A stretch of 64,000 nt of DNA from Paratrimastix pyriformis (Eukaryota > Preaxostyla > Paratrimastigidae): the NCBI GenBank assembly GCA_027972325.1, contig JAPMOS010000006.1:291001-355000 (forward strand), read 5' to 3'. This document shows positions 1 through 11,257 of the stretch, in pieces (the stretch's first letter is position 1; each line of letters starts with the position of its first letter). The notes beneath the pieces were generated by a model. It ran no database searches. It saw only the letters and a list, made by a program, of their open reading frames with translations, and was not told the DNA's origin. A program made the translations under genes and the position numbers.

Positions 1-3000
1 AGGGGGCATGGGCACGTTGGCCACCTCCCGCAGAAGGGACAGCAGCAGTAGGGGCGTGGGTGAGCACACCTCGGTAAGGATCTGCTCCAAGTCCAGCCGC
101 ACCTGCAGCTCGTAGGGCACCCGGGCCGCCGCCGTGGCCGGAGCCACCACCAAGCCCACGCCACCCATCGCCGGGGCGGCGGCCGGGGGAAGGGCAACCG
201 GGGGTGGTCGGTGCATGCGCAGTAGGGGGGTTCCGCCCACAGGCATCCCGCCACCGGTCGTGGTGAGTCCCCCGGGGCCGGCAGGGCCAGTGACGGGGGT
301 GGGACGAGGGCGGGTCAAAGGGGCCGTCGTGGGGGGGACCATCCACGAGCTGACCGGGAAGAGCACCGACGGCGGTCGGTGGTCTGGATCGGCTGCCGAG
401 GCAGGGGTGCCCTGGACCATGCCGCCCTTGCTGCGGGAGCCCCCGGGGGCCGTGCCGGCCGGGGCTGCCGGCCGGGCGACAAGCTTGCCCACGAAGCGGC
501 GCAGGGCCAGTGTGCTGGCGCAGTGATGCGAGCTGAGGGACTCGTCCCAGAGAGGCCGGATGCCGCAATCGAGGCCATCCAGCCGGACTGAGCAGAGGGT
601 CGCGTGCCGGGCCGGGGCCAGTTCCAGGGCGGCCGTGACCCCAGACAAGACGATGTGCTCCGTGCAGGCGCGCGGCAGCTGGTCCTTCCAGCGCAACGAG
701 CTCATGTAGATTTCCTGGAGGTACCGGCAAACGGGGCGAGGCACCGGGGAAAAAACAAAAGGCGAGAAAGTGAGCCCAGGGGCGGACAAAGAGGCTGGAT
801 CTCAGACAGACCTCGACATGGGAGAGATCCTTGATGTCGTGCGTGAAGGAGAGGGCCACCTCGGGCACCGTCACAAAGAGGCTGAACGATGCCGGCCCGG
901 GGGCCTCCCGGGGGCTGCTGCCAGCCGTGTCCTCGTCGAGCTCCTCCGTGCTGGTCACGCTGTCCGTGTCCTCGTTCTCGGACATGACCTCGGGGGGTTG
1001 GCTGGGGCCTTCCAGGGCCAGCGCCGTCTGGGTCGACAGGAGCGATGAAGGGCGACTCGGTTCGAGGAGAGAAGCCACAGCGATCATCCCCCCCCCCCCC
1101 CCCCCCCCCCCCCCACCATCACCACCACACTTCCCCATGTCAGACCAGGTGCGGTTCGCACAGCTGGACGACGTCCATCAGGGCTGACAGCATCAGGGGC
1201 GTCAGGGCGCACTGCAGGCTGGTGACCGTTTCGAGGACGTAACCGCGCTGCCTGGGGGGCAGCGCCGCGGCCACCGAGGGCGATGGCGAGGAGGCTGGGC
1301 CCGGAGCGGGCGCAAAGGCACCCGTCGATGCCGCGGTCGAGGCAGGCTGATGATGGCGGTGACGAGGTATATGGGGTGATGTTTGGGCCGCCGCTGCTGC
1401 CAGCGGGTGGGAGAACGGTATGGGAGCGAAGGCCACTGGGCCAGCGGAGAGGAACGGGCTGCTCCCCTTCGGGCGACTGGAGAGATGGGAGGGGGGGGGG
1501 GGGGGGTGAGCGCGGACACGAACGATGTCGAATGCCACGCCCAGCACCGCCCAGCACCGCCCGGCACCGCCCAGCGCCGCCCAGCACCGCCCAGCGCCGC
1601 CCAGCACCGCCCAGCACCGCCCAGCACCGCCCAGCACCGCCCAGCACCGCCCAGCACGCCCCATCCCAAGGGAATGAAACCGACCAGCCCCAAGAAGGAC
1701 GGCACCAGGCGATGGGGCTCGTCCGTGGGCCCCCAGTAGTCCCCAAGGGCCGGTTGCCAGAAGAGGAAGTGCCACGGCAGGGTGGCCACCGTCGTCGGAG
1801 GAGGGCTGGCCGGGCCGCTCTCCTCTGGAGGACGCCGCCGCCGACACGGCACAGTCAACAAAGAGAGGACAGAATGGGTCACGTTGGGTGAAGAAGAACG
1901 CGGAGGAGGGCGAAAGGAGCGGGTCGGGTGGTGGGGGTGGGGTGGCGACCTTCGTCCTCCTCGCCTGCGGGGAGCGAGTCGCGCTGCTCGGTGGTGAGGA
2001 CCCCGTGCTGGGCGATGACCAGCTCGGGGAAGAGCCGCAGGCCGTGGGGCGGTGATTGCTGCATCTGGGCTTGAGCCCTGCCGAAGTCGCCCTCCGGGCT
2101 CCGGTTTTGGCCGGCGGGCCCGTTGTTGTTGTTGTTGTTGTTGTTGTTGCTCTTGTCTATGGCCGGTCTGGCCGGAGGCTCGTCGGACTTGACGGTGCGA
2201 TAGTCGCCGGAGGAGGACGACTCCGCGATGCCGCTGGTGCTGCTGGCCTCGGGACCCGAGCCGCCCCCGGGGAAGACTTCGGAAGTGGTGGTAGCCGTGA
2301 GCGGCTGTGTCGGGCTTGGGGGCACGGGCTGGGGCAGGCTGTAGCTGTATTCGCCCGCTGGGGTGAATCCTTCGGTGGCGGGCGGTGGGGCGCAGGTCGG
2401 CTCGGGCCCCGTGCCGAACTGCTGGGCGGGGCCGGCCGAGGGGACGGCGAGACCCCAGAGCTCGGGGACGTCGTGCGTTGGGGCGTCCTGGACGAGGAGG
2501 AATTCCCACTGGGCCTGGTGGGCCTCGGGGACCAGGGCCGGGGCGCAGAAGACCAGGTGCTCGGTCAGGGCCGTGCGGTGGACCTCCACCCAGAGGGCGC
2601 TCCGGGGCACGAAGGCATCCGCGGGCCGCGAGACCGAGCTGGCCGCCATGTGGTCTGATTGGGTCGGCGGAGGGGAGGAGCGAGCCATGTGAATGGGCTG
2701 TGTCGCGTCCATGGCCGAACGCTCCCTTCATTCCTTTTCGGAGGACAGAGGAAAACAGGGACAGAGCCAAAGAAAGGGGGCAGGAGTGGGCCGGACCGGT
2801 GGAGCGGGACGAGATGGACGAGGTCGAGCCGCCTCGCTCGACGGGCTGGTGGACGGGTGGGTCATGGAGAGTGCCTGTCCCCTCGGAGGCCACGTCCACC
2901 CAGACGTCGTGCGGCAGTTCCAGGGCCCGCAACGAGCCGAGCACGGGGGCCGGGACCAGGTCCGGCACGTGCGACCCTGCGACGGCCGTGGCCCGGAGCA

Positions 3001-3305
3001 GCGTCCGCAGAGTCAGCTGGCCAGGAAGAAGTACGGGCGGGGTGGGACAGATGGTGAATGGCTGGTGGATACTGGGTCGAGAGGTGCCGGAGCCAGACCA
3101 GCCAACGAGCAAGCGACGCCCCAAGGGTACCACTCGAGAAATTATGGGACCGTGGGCGGGCGGGGGGGGGGGGGGGGGGGACAGACCTGGGGGATGTCGA
3201 GTTGGGTGCGGGTGGAATACTTTGGGTCGGACAAATTGCTGAAAGTCAGCGAGAGGGCGGGGTTCAGGGCCAGCTGTGTGGGTTGGGGTTGGGCAGGGTT
3301 GGGTT

Positions 3306-3339
<34 letters not shown>

Positions 3340-6300
3340 GTTTGAATCGGGGCAGCATGGGCATGGACATGGACATGCATGGGCATGGACAGGCAGACCT
3401 CGGTGGCAGCAACGTTGCTCCACATCCAAAGACTCACCTGGGGGAGAGTCAGGGCCATCGTGACCAAGGGCCGAGGCGCCTGCAGAGTGGGGGGCGGGCT
3501 GGGCGGGGCCTGCGGGGGCACGATCGACCCGAAGATGGCCGCGAGTTCTTCCTGTGGGTTCCAGGAGATCGGGAAGAGAAGCAGATGAGTCGTTTGGCCA
3601 CACAATCAAAAGTTGCAGCAGTGGGTCGAGCGACCGACCCGAAACCTGGCCGCGAAGTCGCCCAGGGACAGCACCTGGGTCGGGTCCACGTGGCCCTGGA
3701 AGGGCCCCAGGGCCACCGTGTGGCAGGTCCGGTAGAGGGCGCTGGATGGGAGGGGCCCGCAACATGACTGCATCCGGTAGGTGGTCGCCCCGAGGAAGAG
3801 GAAGGTCTGCAGGGGCCGGTTTGGGTCGAGCCGCTCGGCGGCCATGGCGCCTCGCAGGACGGAGGTCTCCCGGAGGCCTGGGCCCAGCCAGGGGTGGTGC
3901 TCCCAGAGGGGTGCCGCCAGCCCGACGAAGATCGGCTCGATGGTTAGCATCAGCTCTGTCGACTGTCCACGGGAGGCGGAGCGGAGGCGGTGAGCGGGGC
4001 CATATTCCAGATGCATTTTTGGGGAGGAGCGTCTGGTGTGGGCGGCGGACCTTGCCGGTCCTGCGGAGGGCGCGGATGGACTTGATCAAGTCGACCAGCT
4101 TAAGGGCCTCCTTCTCGGCCGAGATGCCCCCGCACGCGGCCGCGGCCCGCCGGTCACGATGCAGCTCTGCGTTGATCGCGAGGGCAATCGGGGCCGCTTC
4201 CACCTGCAGCAGCCATCAGAGACGCGCCAGGTCATGATGATGCGGTGGTGTGTGTGCGTGCGTGCGTGGGGGGGGGGGGGGGGGTGGGTGGGTGGATGCA
4301 GACCTCGGAGATGATGTCTCCAACCAGGGCCAGGGCCATCCGCAGCTCGTTGACCGACAGAATGGGCTCCTCGTTCTGCTGTAGGACCCCCGCGACCGTG
4401 GCGGGGGGCACTGCCTGCGGCCCGCGGGGGCTCGTGAGGGCCGCGGCGGCGGGACTCATGAAGGACATGCTCGGGATGGTGGCCAGCTTGGGGGTGCTCC
4501 CCACGGGCACCAGCACCTCCCGCGAGGCGGGCCCCGCAGCGGCCGAGATGAGGGTCGGGATCGAGCTGGCCGTGCAGAGGCGCCGGAAGAAGTCAAGAAG
4601 CAGCCCGTCCGCGTCCCGGTTCTCCTGTCGAGTGGAGTCGAGGGCGGGGGCGTGGGGGTGAGACCCGCATCACAGGAACCCATCCCACCAGACATCCAGC
4701 AAGGGGCCCGACTGCCGGACCTGGTCGACGGATCGCCACTCGAGGCGCACCTCGTTGGAGCGCACCACCGCCAGCGGCTCGTCCTCGGCGTCGGTCCCCC
4801 GCGAGGCCCCGGCGGCCCCCCCGGCCCCGAAGCTGGATGCCCCGGGGCCCTCGAGGTGGGCCAGGAGGGACTCCAGCCCGGGCGAGGAGCCCAAACCGGC
4901 CCCCGGAGGGTAGCCGGTCGCGGGAGCACTGCCCCCTGACGCGGGGCTGGTGCCTGTCCCGGCGCTGGCTGCGGGGCCGCCCGGCAGCGGGGAGACTGAG
5001 GACGGGGGTGGCCCGACGGGCGACGGGCAGGCGACTCGGGATTCCACGAAGCAGAACGGGCGCTGGTGGACCTCGGACGGGTTGACCCGGGGCAGGTGGA
5101 TGGCCAGGTTGGTGGCCGCGAAGGTGACCGTCATTTCGTAGCTCCGCTTCAGAGGCAGCGCCAATCGCATCAGGTCATCGGTCGTGCTGTCGAACGAGGG
5201 GAGGAGGGAGGAGGGAGCAAATGTGATGAATTTTGAGGATCTCTTCCCAGCCCTTTCCATCTGGTCGTTGGTGCCCGAGGAGGGAGGGGGCGGCCGAGGC
5301 AGCGAACCAAGGCAGGCGCCACTGTGAGTGTGGGGGCAGGGTCACGTCGCCGTAAATGGGGCACAGCTGCCCTTGCATGGCCGCGGCCGGCTCGAAGGGC
5401 GTGTACGGCTTGACGAGGTGGCTCTGGGGAAGCAGCAGGATGGCCCGCATGGTGGCCTCTGTCGCCGCCAGGTCCACCTGCGACCCACCCAGAAGGCACC
5501 AAGCAAAGATGGGCGTGAAGACCCCAGACAGGACTGGCGGGGGCTGGAGGACGGGAGGACGGAGGGTGGCCCGGGGAGGCGAGCCAGACATTGGTGAGGG
5601 AGAGGACCAGGGAGAGCTGGTTGCTGAGGGGCGGCTGGTCGTGTTTGACCCGGGCCACGGCGTTCTCCGAGTGGCTCCTGCAGCCCCGCACGCCCCCATC
5701 CCGGGCCCGCGGTCGCCCCCCCAGTCGCATCCCGATCAGAGCGAATGGTGAGCGATCTCAACGCGCCCTTCCCTCGTCGCGGGGGTCCCACGCGGCAGGG
5801 TCCCGCCCCGTCTGTCTCCGCTCGACCTGAACTCGCCGCCCAGCTTGAGGCACCCCGTGCGGAAGAAGGGCTCGGGGATGTTGTCCAGGGGCTGCTTGAG
5901 GCCCACCATGATGCCCACGCTGCGGAAGTCGAAGTGGTACGCCGAGGCGGCCGGCATGAAGACCACCCCCGAGGGCATCGAGACGCTGCCCTCCAGCAGA
6001 GGGGCCGTCAGCTCCACAAAGGCTGTCGGAATGGAACGGATCGTGGTGGGTGGTGGTCGGGCGGGTGATGAATGGAGGGACAAAGATGATGGCGCGCGGT
6101 TGGGACCCCGCGACATCTGTGCTCTGTCCGAAGGAACGATCGAAGGTGGAGGCAGGTTGGTGCTGGGAGTGGGAGCAAGCAGGGCAGGGGGCGGACAGTT
6201 GGAGGGGTGGGCCTTGTCGTTGGGGATCAGGATCTGGGAGCTCTCATTGGCGTGCATCGAGACCATCAAGCGCTCGCACTTGATCCGAAACTTGTACACC

Positions 6301-8351
6301 AACGGCCAGAACGTGCCGATGTCCGGCTCCTGCACCCCAGAGGAATAAAGGCATGATGCTCAAGCAATGAGACTGATCCGATGGAGAACGCGCTCTCAGT
6401 CCACACCTACGGGGACAGGGAAGTGCGGCGGACGGTCACGGGGGCCCAGTCGTAGGCCAGGGCCCGGATGAAGGGGATGTGCTCCCAGAGGAAGATCAGC
6501 GAGCTGTCGCTCAGGGCGAGCTTCATGTCCCACAGCTGGGCCGCCGTCCAGTGGAAGGGCCGGTGCATTCGCATGGTGAACTGCGGTCCGCCCCCAGAAG
6601 GAGAGAAGATGGGTGAGGAGCGAAGAAGCATCGTGGGTGGGCGGATGCGGTGCTCTGCCCTCCTGTCCTCATCTTCCCGCAAGTGTTCAAGTTGGCGGAG
6701 GGGGACCTTGGCCTGGGCGCACGAGAGCGAGTGTGGGTGTGCCGATGCGGTGTCGCACAGGGGTAGGGTGAACATCTGCATGTCGTGCAGCCGCAGCACC
6801 AGCTTGTCCATCGTCCCTGGAGCAGACAGACAGCAGACAATGTGAACAGGGTCAAGAAAGCCGAACGAGATCAGAGTTTGAGACGAGGAGGGAGTGGGTT
6901 GAGGAGGGGATGAGAATCGGAGCAGACCCGTTGCCGAGTTCTGGCAGATCCAGGGTTGGGTGAAGGTGATCCCGTTCTTGTCGCTGTTGCTCTTGATGAC
7001 AATCTGAGCAGTGGAGGAGGAGAGGAAGGCAAAAAAAAGGTGTGGTGTGGGTCAATACAGAGAGGAAGCGTGGTGTGCATGTGTTAGCACCGGCATGGGG
7101 AAGAGAAGCGGAGGAGGGAAGGGACCTTGGATGCAGGATGGAAGGGGACCGTGAGCACCAGAGGCCCCGAGAAGCCCACCGACAGGTGGAAGGCCACGTG
7201 CGGCCGAGGCTGTGCCAATCGGGTGGCACAAAAAATCGAGGACGGATGGATGGATGGATTGGATGGATGGATTGGATGGGTGGGTGGGTGGGTGGGTGGA
7301 TGGGTGGATGGATGGATGGGTGGATGGGTGGATGGATAAAGGGGAAGCAGGCGGAGTGGAGTGTGGAGTGGGGTGCTGGAAGGTGGCGGACCTGCCCAGG
7401 GACCGGGGTGAAGAGGACCTGATCACGGCAGAGGGGCGGGAAGAAGAACCGCTGCAGCACCGCCCTGAGGTGAGCCCAGCGACCGGGGACATGCAAAAGA
7501 TGAGGGTGATGCGCACCAACACAAGTCACCGTGGGATCACCCCCCACCCCCCTCCCACACCCTCCCTCCCTCAGCCACCTACGTGCACAGACACACCCCA
7601 CGGCGCATGTCCGACCTTTGCTTGTCGATGGCAGGGCCGTACTCCACTTCGGGCCTGTGCAGCTGCACGTGCAGTTTACACTGGGGGGCGCCCTCGGGAA
7701 CCCAGTCGCCCTCGATGAGCCCCGGCACGTCGTAGTCGAAGCGCAGCACGGCCAACTTGCACCGCAGGAAGGGCACCATGTCCCGGCTGGCAGGGTGGCT
7801 GGCCGGCACGGGGCCCGTGGGCAGCTGCTGGAGCGGCTGGCCGGCCCGCTGGGGGGCCACCTCCTTGAGGAAGGTCCACGTCGACCGGAGCCAGCTGAAT
7901 GAGCAGCGGGGATGTGAAGAGTGATGCGATGAGGGTGGTCTACTACGTGGTGAGGTGGGGGCTGGGTGCGAGCTACCAGGCACGGACTCACGATCTTCTT
8001 CAAGGTCCTGCGTCGTTGCCCCACCCCCGCCAGATGTCAGGGTGGCCGTGCTCCCGGTGCTCGCAGGAGGGGGCGGGGATGCCACCCCAGTCCGATCTGT
8101 GGGAACCGGCCCGGCAAGGGGCAGATCATTCGCACTGGTCGTGGTGGCGGGAGGCTGGGGCTGGGGCTGAGGGATGGCGGCCGCCGAGGATGAAGGAGCC
8201 ACCGCTGCCGCTGCTGCCGCGGTGTGGGAGGCTTCCAGGCAGAGGAGCAGCTGATAGATGCGCAGTTCAACGAAGTGGTGGAATTGGTCCATAGGGCACT
8301 CGCTCTGCAGGAAGGGCGACACGACACAAGGAGGGAATCATCCCGTGAGGG

Positions 8352-8388
<37 letters not shown>

Positions 8389-8488
8389 GAGTAAAGAAGG
8401 AACGAAGTAACGGGAAAATAAAACAAAAACCAGAGAGGTAGAAGAGACAGCACGAATGTCACTGCACCCGTGGGCGAAGGAATCCCCT

Positions 8489-8519
<31 letters not shown>

Positions 8520-9640
8520 GGGGTGCAGCGAGCAGGCAGAGAGCGAGCAGGCAGAGAGCTAGCAAACCGGCAGGGCCGTCCAGAGGCCCGAGGCTGTGAT
8601 GAAGCTGCATTCGAGGGCGCTCTGCATCCGAGGCACCACCAGCTCCTCGGAAGCCGTCGGGTCCTTTTCGCTCTCCTTCTTCACGTCCTCATCACCGGAG
8701 CCGTAGAGGCCGCTCGAGAAGACGATCGCCCCACGGGAGATGAAGATATCGATGACCGGGACCAGCCACTGGAAGAGCGAGTTGTTCTTGCTGGTGCGGG
8801 GGCTGGCCCCTCCCGCGGGGTCGGCGGACATGGGCCTTGGCGAGGGCCGGGGCCCGGGGGACATGGGAACCGGCGAGGACATCGAGACAGACACGCCGCC
8901 CCCTGCGGATGCGGATGGCGGGGCCTTGGCGAACTCTGCGCGGGCAAACAGAGGGCGAGAGAGGGGGCACACTGCTGAATGAGCGCCCAACATCGACGGG
9001 GTGGCCTCAACAAGCCCTGCACCTGGCCGCTGTCTCCCCCATCAGGACCTTCGACAATTTGCCGAAATTGTTTGTGCTTCCCCAGGTTGTTGAATTGAAC
9101 GTACTGCAAGCCGGTCACGAAGAGCGAAAGCCGGCAGAGCTTCCCTGCACACAGAAAAAGCGGGGATGACAGCTAACAGTCGTCGGAAAGCATTGTGGCA
9201 AGACCAGTCTCCTCGCGCTTACGTCGAATCGTGCGCTTCCACCATCGAAAGATCACCACAATCTGCACGGCATGGACCGTGTAGCTCTCCGTGGAGAAAG
9301 CAACATCTGAGAGAATGGCCTTTCCTGAGAGGAGACCCAGTTGGAGGGAACCTGTGGCCGGGGAACGATTCGAATCACTTAGGAAGAAACCAGACCCAAC
9401 GAGAAATGGCCAGTGTGTTTGATGCGGGTGGCGTTCACGATGGCGGTGACGATTCGCCCCATCAACCGTGAGGAGAAACTGAGGCCGCAACCAATTAAGA
9501 CGGGGAACTGACAGAGTGTACAAGACCTGATGAAAAGAACGACGGCAAACCCGAAACCGAACAGGACCGAAGAGAGCGGGATCGAAAGGTCATTGAGGAA
9601 TCCCGACGACAGTTTTCTGTGCTCACAATCAAAAAGATTT
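1..9640 (-). CDS. BLTP1: BLTP1/Csf1-like bridge-like lipid transfer protein, N-terminal portion (partial, many exons)
   Basis: This is the 5' part of a giant VPS13-like tube protein that moves phospholipids between membranes at contact sites. Protein order matches human BLTP1 (KIAA1109) closely. A hydrophobic N-terminal helix ([14 protein letters not shown], near 9550) is followed by [16 protein letters not shown] and FRWWKR (9345-9230), then [20 protein letters not shown] (near 8780), the block [20 protein letters not shown] (about 7460-7400), [12 protein letters not shown] (near 6440), and at 4020-3620 a block that aligns to the next conserved BLTP1 region. The gene is cut by position 1, so only roughly the first quarter to third is present. 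Splices confirmed at the 5' end are donor gtcttg joined to acceptor cag near 9485, and donor gtctgg near 9394. Introns hold poly-C runs, GGAT repeats and a decamer repeat. No in-frame ATG precedes the membrane helix, so the true first exon is unresolved. It is divergent from PNP. Identification is strong; exact exon edges are not. Confidence 0.88.
1535..1660. repeat. Decamer repeat (GCCCAGCACC-type) in a BLTP1 intron
   Basis: About twelve tandem copies of a 10-bp unit, CCCAGCACCG with CCCAGCGCCG variants, lie between two BLTP1 coding blocks. They are probably intronic. Confidence 0.85.
3308..3340. repeat. Poly-G tract (poly-C on the gene strand)
   Basis: A run of about 32 G on the plus strand, interpreted as an intronic C homopolymer of the minus-strand BLTP1 gene. 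Similar shorter runs lie near 1087-1115, 1492-1506, 3158-3180 and 4268-4283. Confidence 0.8.
7238..7336. repeat. GGAT/GGGT tetranucleotide repeat in a BLTP1 intron
   Basis: Tandem GGAT units with GGGT and GGATT variants lie between the BLTP1 exon ending near 7210 and the exon starting near 7400. Confidence 0.85.
8350..8523. repeat. GT dinucleotide repeats and a poly-G run in a BLTP1 intron
   Basis: A (GT)n array at about 8351-8387 and a second short one next to a G run of about 21 at 8503-8523. They separate the exon around 8220-8310 from the one starting near 8565. Confidence 0.85.
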
Positions 9641-9829
9641 AAAAACAAGAATAGAGCCTTTGTCGGATTTGGTACAGACCGGGGCGCCTTGGGGCCTTTG
9701 CTTATTCCGGAGGCAACTGTTACCTTGGCGTGATAATTCGGTTTTTCCTGACTTTTGTGACGCGTCGGTCAGTCCACTTCTCCTTCCGACTCTCAAATCT
9801 TGGTTTTTCTTCGTTGTTTGGAGCCAGAA
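9641..9829. promoter_or_regulatory. Divergent intergenic region between BLTP1 and PNP
   Basis: About 190 bp separates the first recognisable BLTP1 exon (minus) from the PNP start codon (plus). It must hold both promoters and any missing BLTP1 first exon. No TATA box or other motif is convincing. Confidence 0.4.
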
Positions 9830-10976
9830 ATGCAGACATCCCTTGTTGAGAACCCCTCCGTTGCCCAGCTCGATGAGACTCTGAACTTCCTTCGGACCAA
9901 GTACTCTGGCCCCGCCCCTGTTCTGGTCTGTTTCATGCCCTTTGCTCGGTTTTTCATTTACACCATTCCATGGCTCTGATCAACTTTCTGTGATACTCAA
10001 TCCACTAGGGTGTCGTTCTTGGCAGCGGTCTCTCTGGTGTTGCCAACGCCATTGATAACAAGATCGCCGTCCCTTACGCCGAGATTCCCCATTTTGTTCG
10101 CTCCACCGTTGCCGGCCATGCTGGCCAGCTCCTCTTCGGTACCGTCTGTTGGCAACCTCTTGCTTTGCATTGTGCTCACACCTTTTTTCCCAACCAGCTC
10201 GAGGGTGTTCCCGTTGTTTGCATGCAAGGTCTGCATGATTATATTATATCCCCCGTCATTTTTTAACCTTTGATTTCTGGAACAAAATGCCGTGGGTTTC
10301 TTCTAGGCCGTTTCCACCTCTATGAAGGCTACACTGCCAAGCAGGCCACTTACCCCATTTGCGTGATGAAGAAGCTTGGCTGCAAGGCCGTTATTGTTTC
10401 GAACGCTGCCGGTCTGTGGTTTAGTGTCATCACAACGCAAATTTAATGCCCCCCACCACCTACACAGGCTGCCTCAACACCTCTTGGCGTGTGGGTGATA
10501 TCATGCTCATTGCCGATCACATCAACCTCCAGGGCCAGAACCCTCTTATTGGTCCCAACCCTCGTGCTTGCGCTACCAGCCCTGAGCAGTGCGCTCGCTT
10601 CCCCGATATGAGCAACTGCTATGATAAGGAGCTCCGCGACATTGTTACTCGTGTGGCCTCCTCCCAGGGCACCAACACCCGCGAGGGTGTCTACGTTGCC
10701 CTGTCGGGCCCCTCCTACGAGACTGCCGCCGAGCACCGCTTCCTGCGCATCATTGGTGCCGATTGCGTGGGCATGTCGACCGTGTGCGAGGTCATTGTCG
10801 CCCGTCACATCGGCATGAAGGTCGTCGGCCTGTCCGTCCAGACCAACATGTGCATGCCCGGCGTTGCCACCTGCCACGAGGAGGTCATCGAGGCCGGCAA
10901 CAAGGCTGGCCGCGCCATGGTCGAGCTGGTCAAGGCCTCGGCCCGCCCCATCCTCGCTTCCCTGGAGAAGAACTAA
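9830..10976 (+). CDS. PNP: Purine nucleoside phosphorylase (five exons)
   Basis: Phosphorolysis of purine nucleosides to base plus ribose-1-phosphate, in cytosolic purine salvage. Exons are 9830-9925, 10009-10143, 10198-10228, 10307-10411 and 10468-10976; all phases agree. The protein has the trimeric PNP family blocks: GVVLGSGLSG for phosphate binding, AGHAGQLLFGTLEGVPVV, RFHLYEGY, VSNAAGCLN, the base-binding region around ADHINLQGQNPLIGPN, ALSGPSYETAAEHR, and VGMSTVCEVIVARH with the conserved Met/Val/Glu stretch. At about 290 aa it has the family's usual length. All four donors are gtctg. The gene converges on RPAP1 with about 280 bp between stops. Nothing is odd except the very short third exon of 31 nt. 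Confidence 0.96.
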
Positions 10977-11257
10977 AGGACTGCCCGCCCCTGGTTGGAG
11001 CTGCCTTCTCCCGCCGCCGCGCTTTCGAATATCAAGGGGGGGGGAAGGTGGCGTCTTTATTTGCGTCGGTGTCTCTTGTTTCTCTCTGTCGCTTCTGTTC
11101 CCCCCGCTCCCCTCTGCACACCCGGGCGAGAGGCCTGTGCCGCCGTGTTTTTTGACACGTGGCCGTGCGCATTCCGTCAAAGGAGCCACACAGGAACAGA
11201 GGAGTGAATTCCCCCTGCCTTCTGCCTTGTCGGACGTGTGGTGGGTGGGAACCGGGC

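Noticed and set aside
1084-3412. Minus-strand open frame of 736 aa rich in Pro and Gln
   Set aside because: It mixes intronic poly-C and satellite sequence with pieces of BLTP1 exons; only short parts show protein-like conservation.
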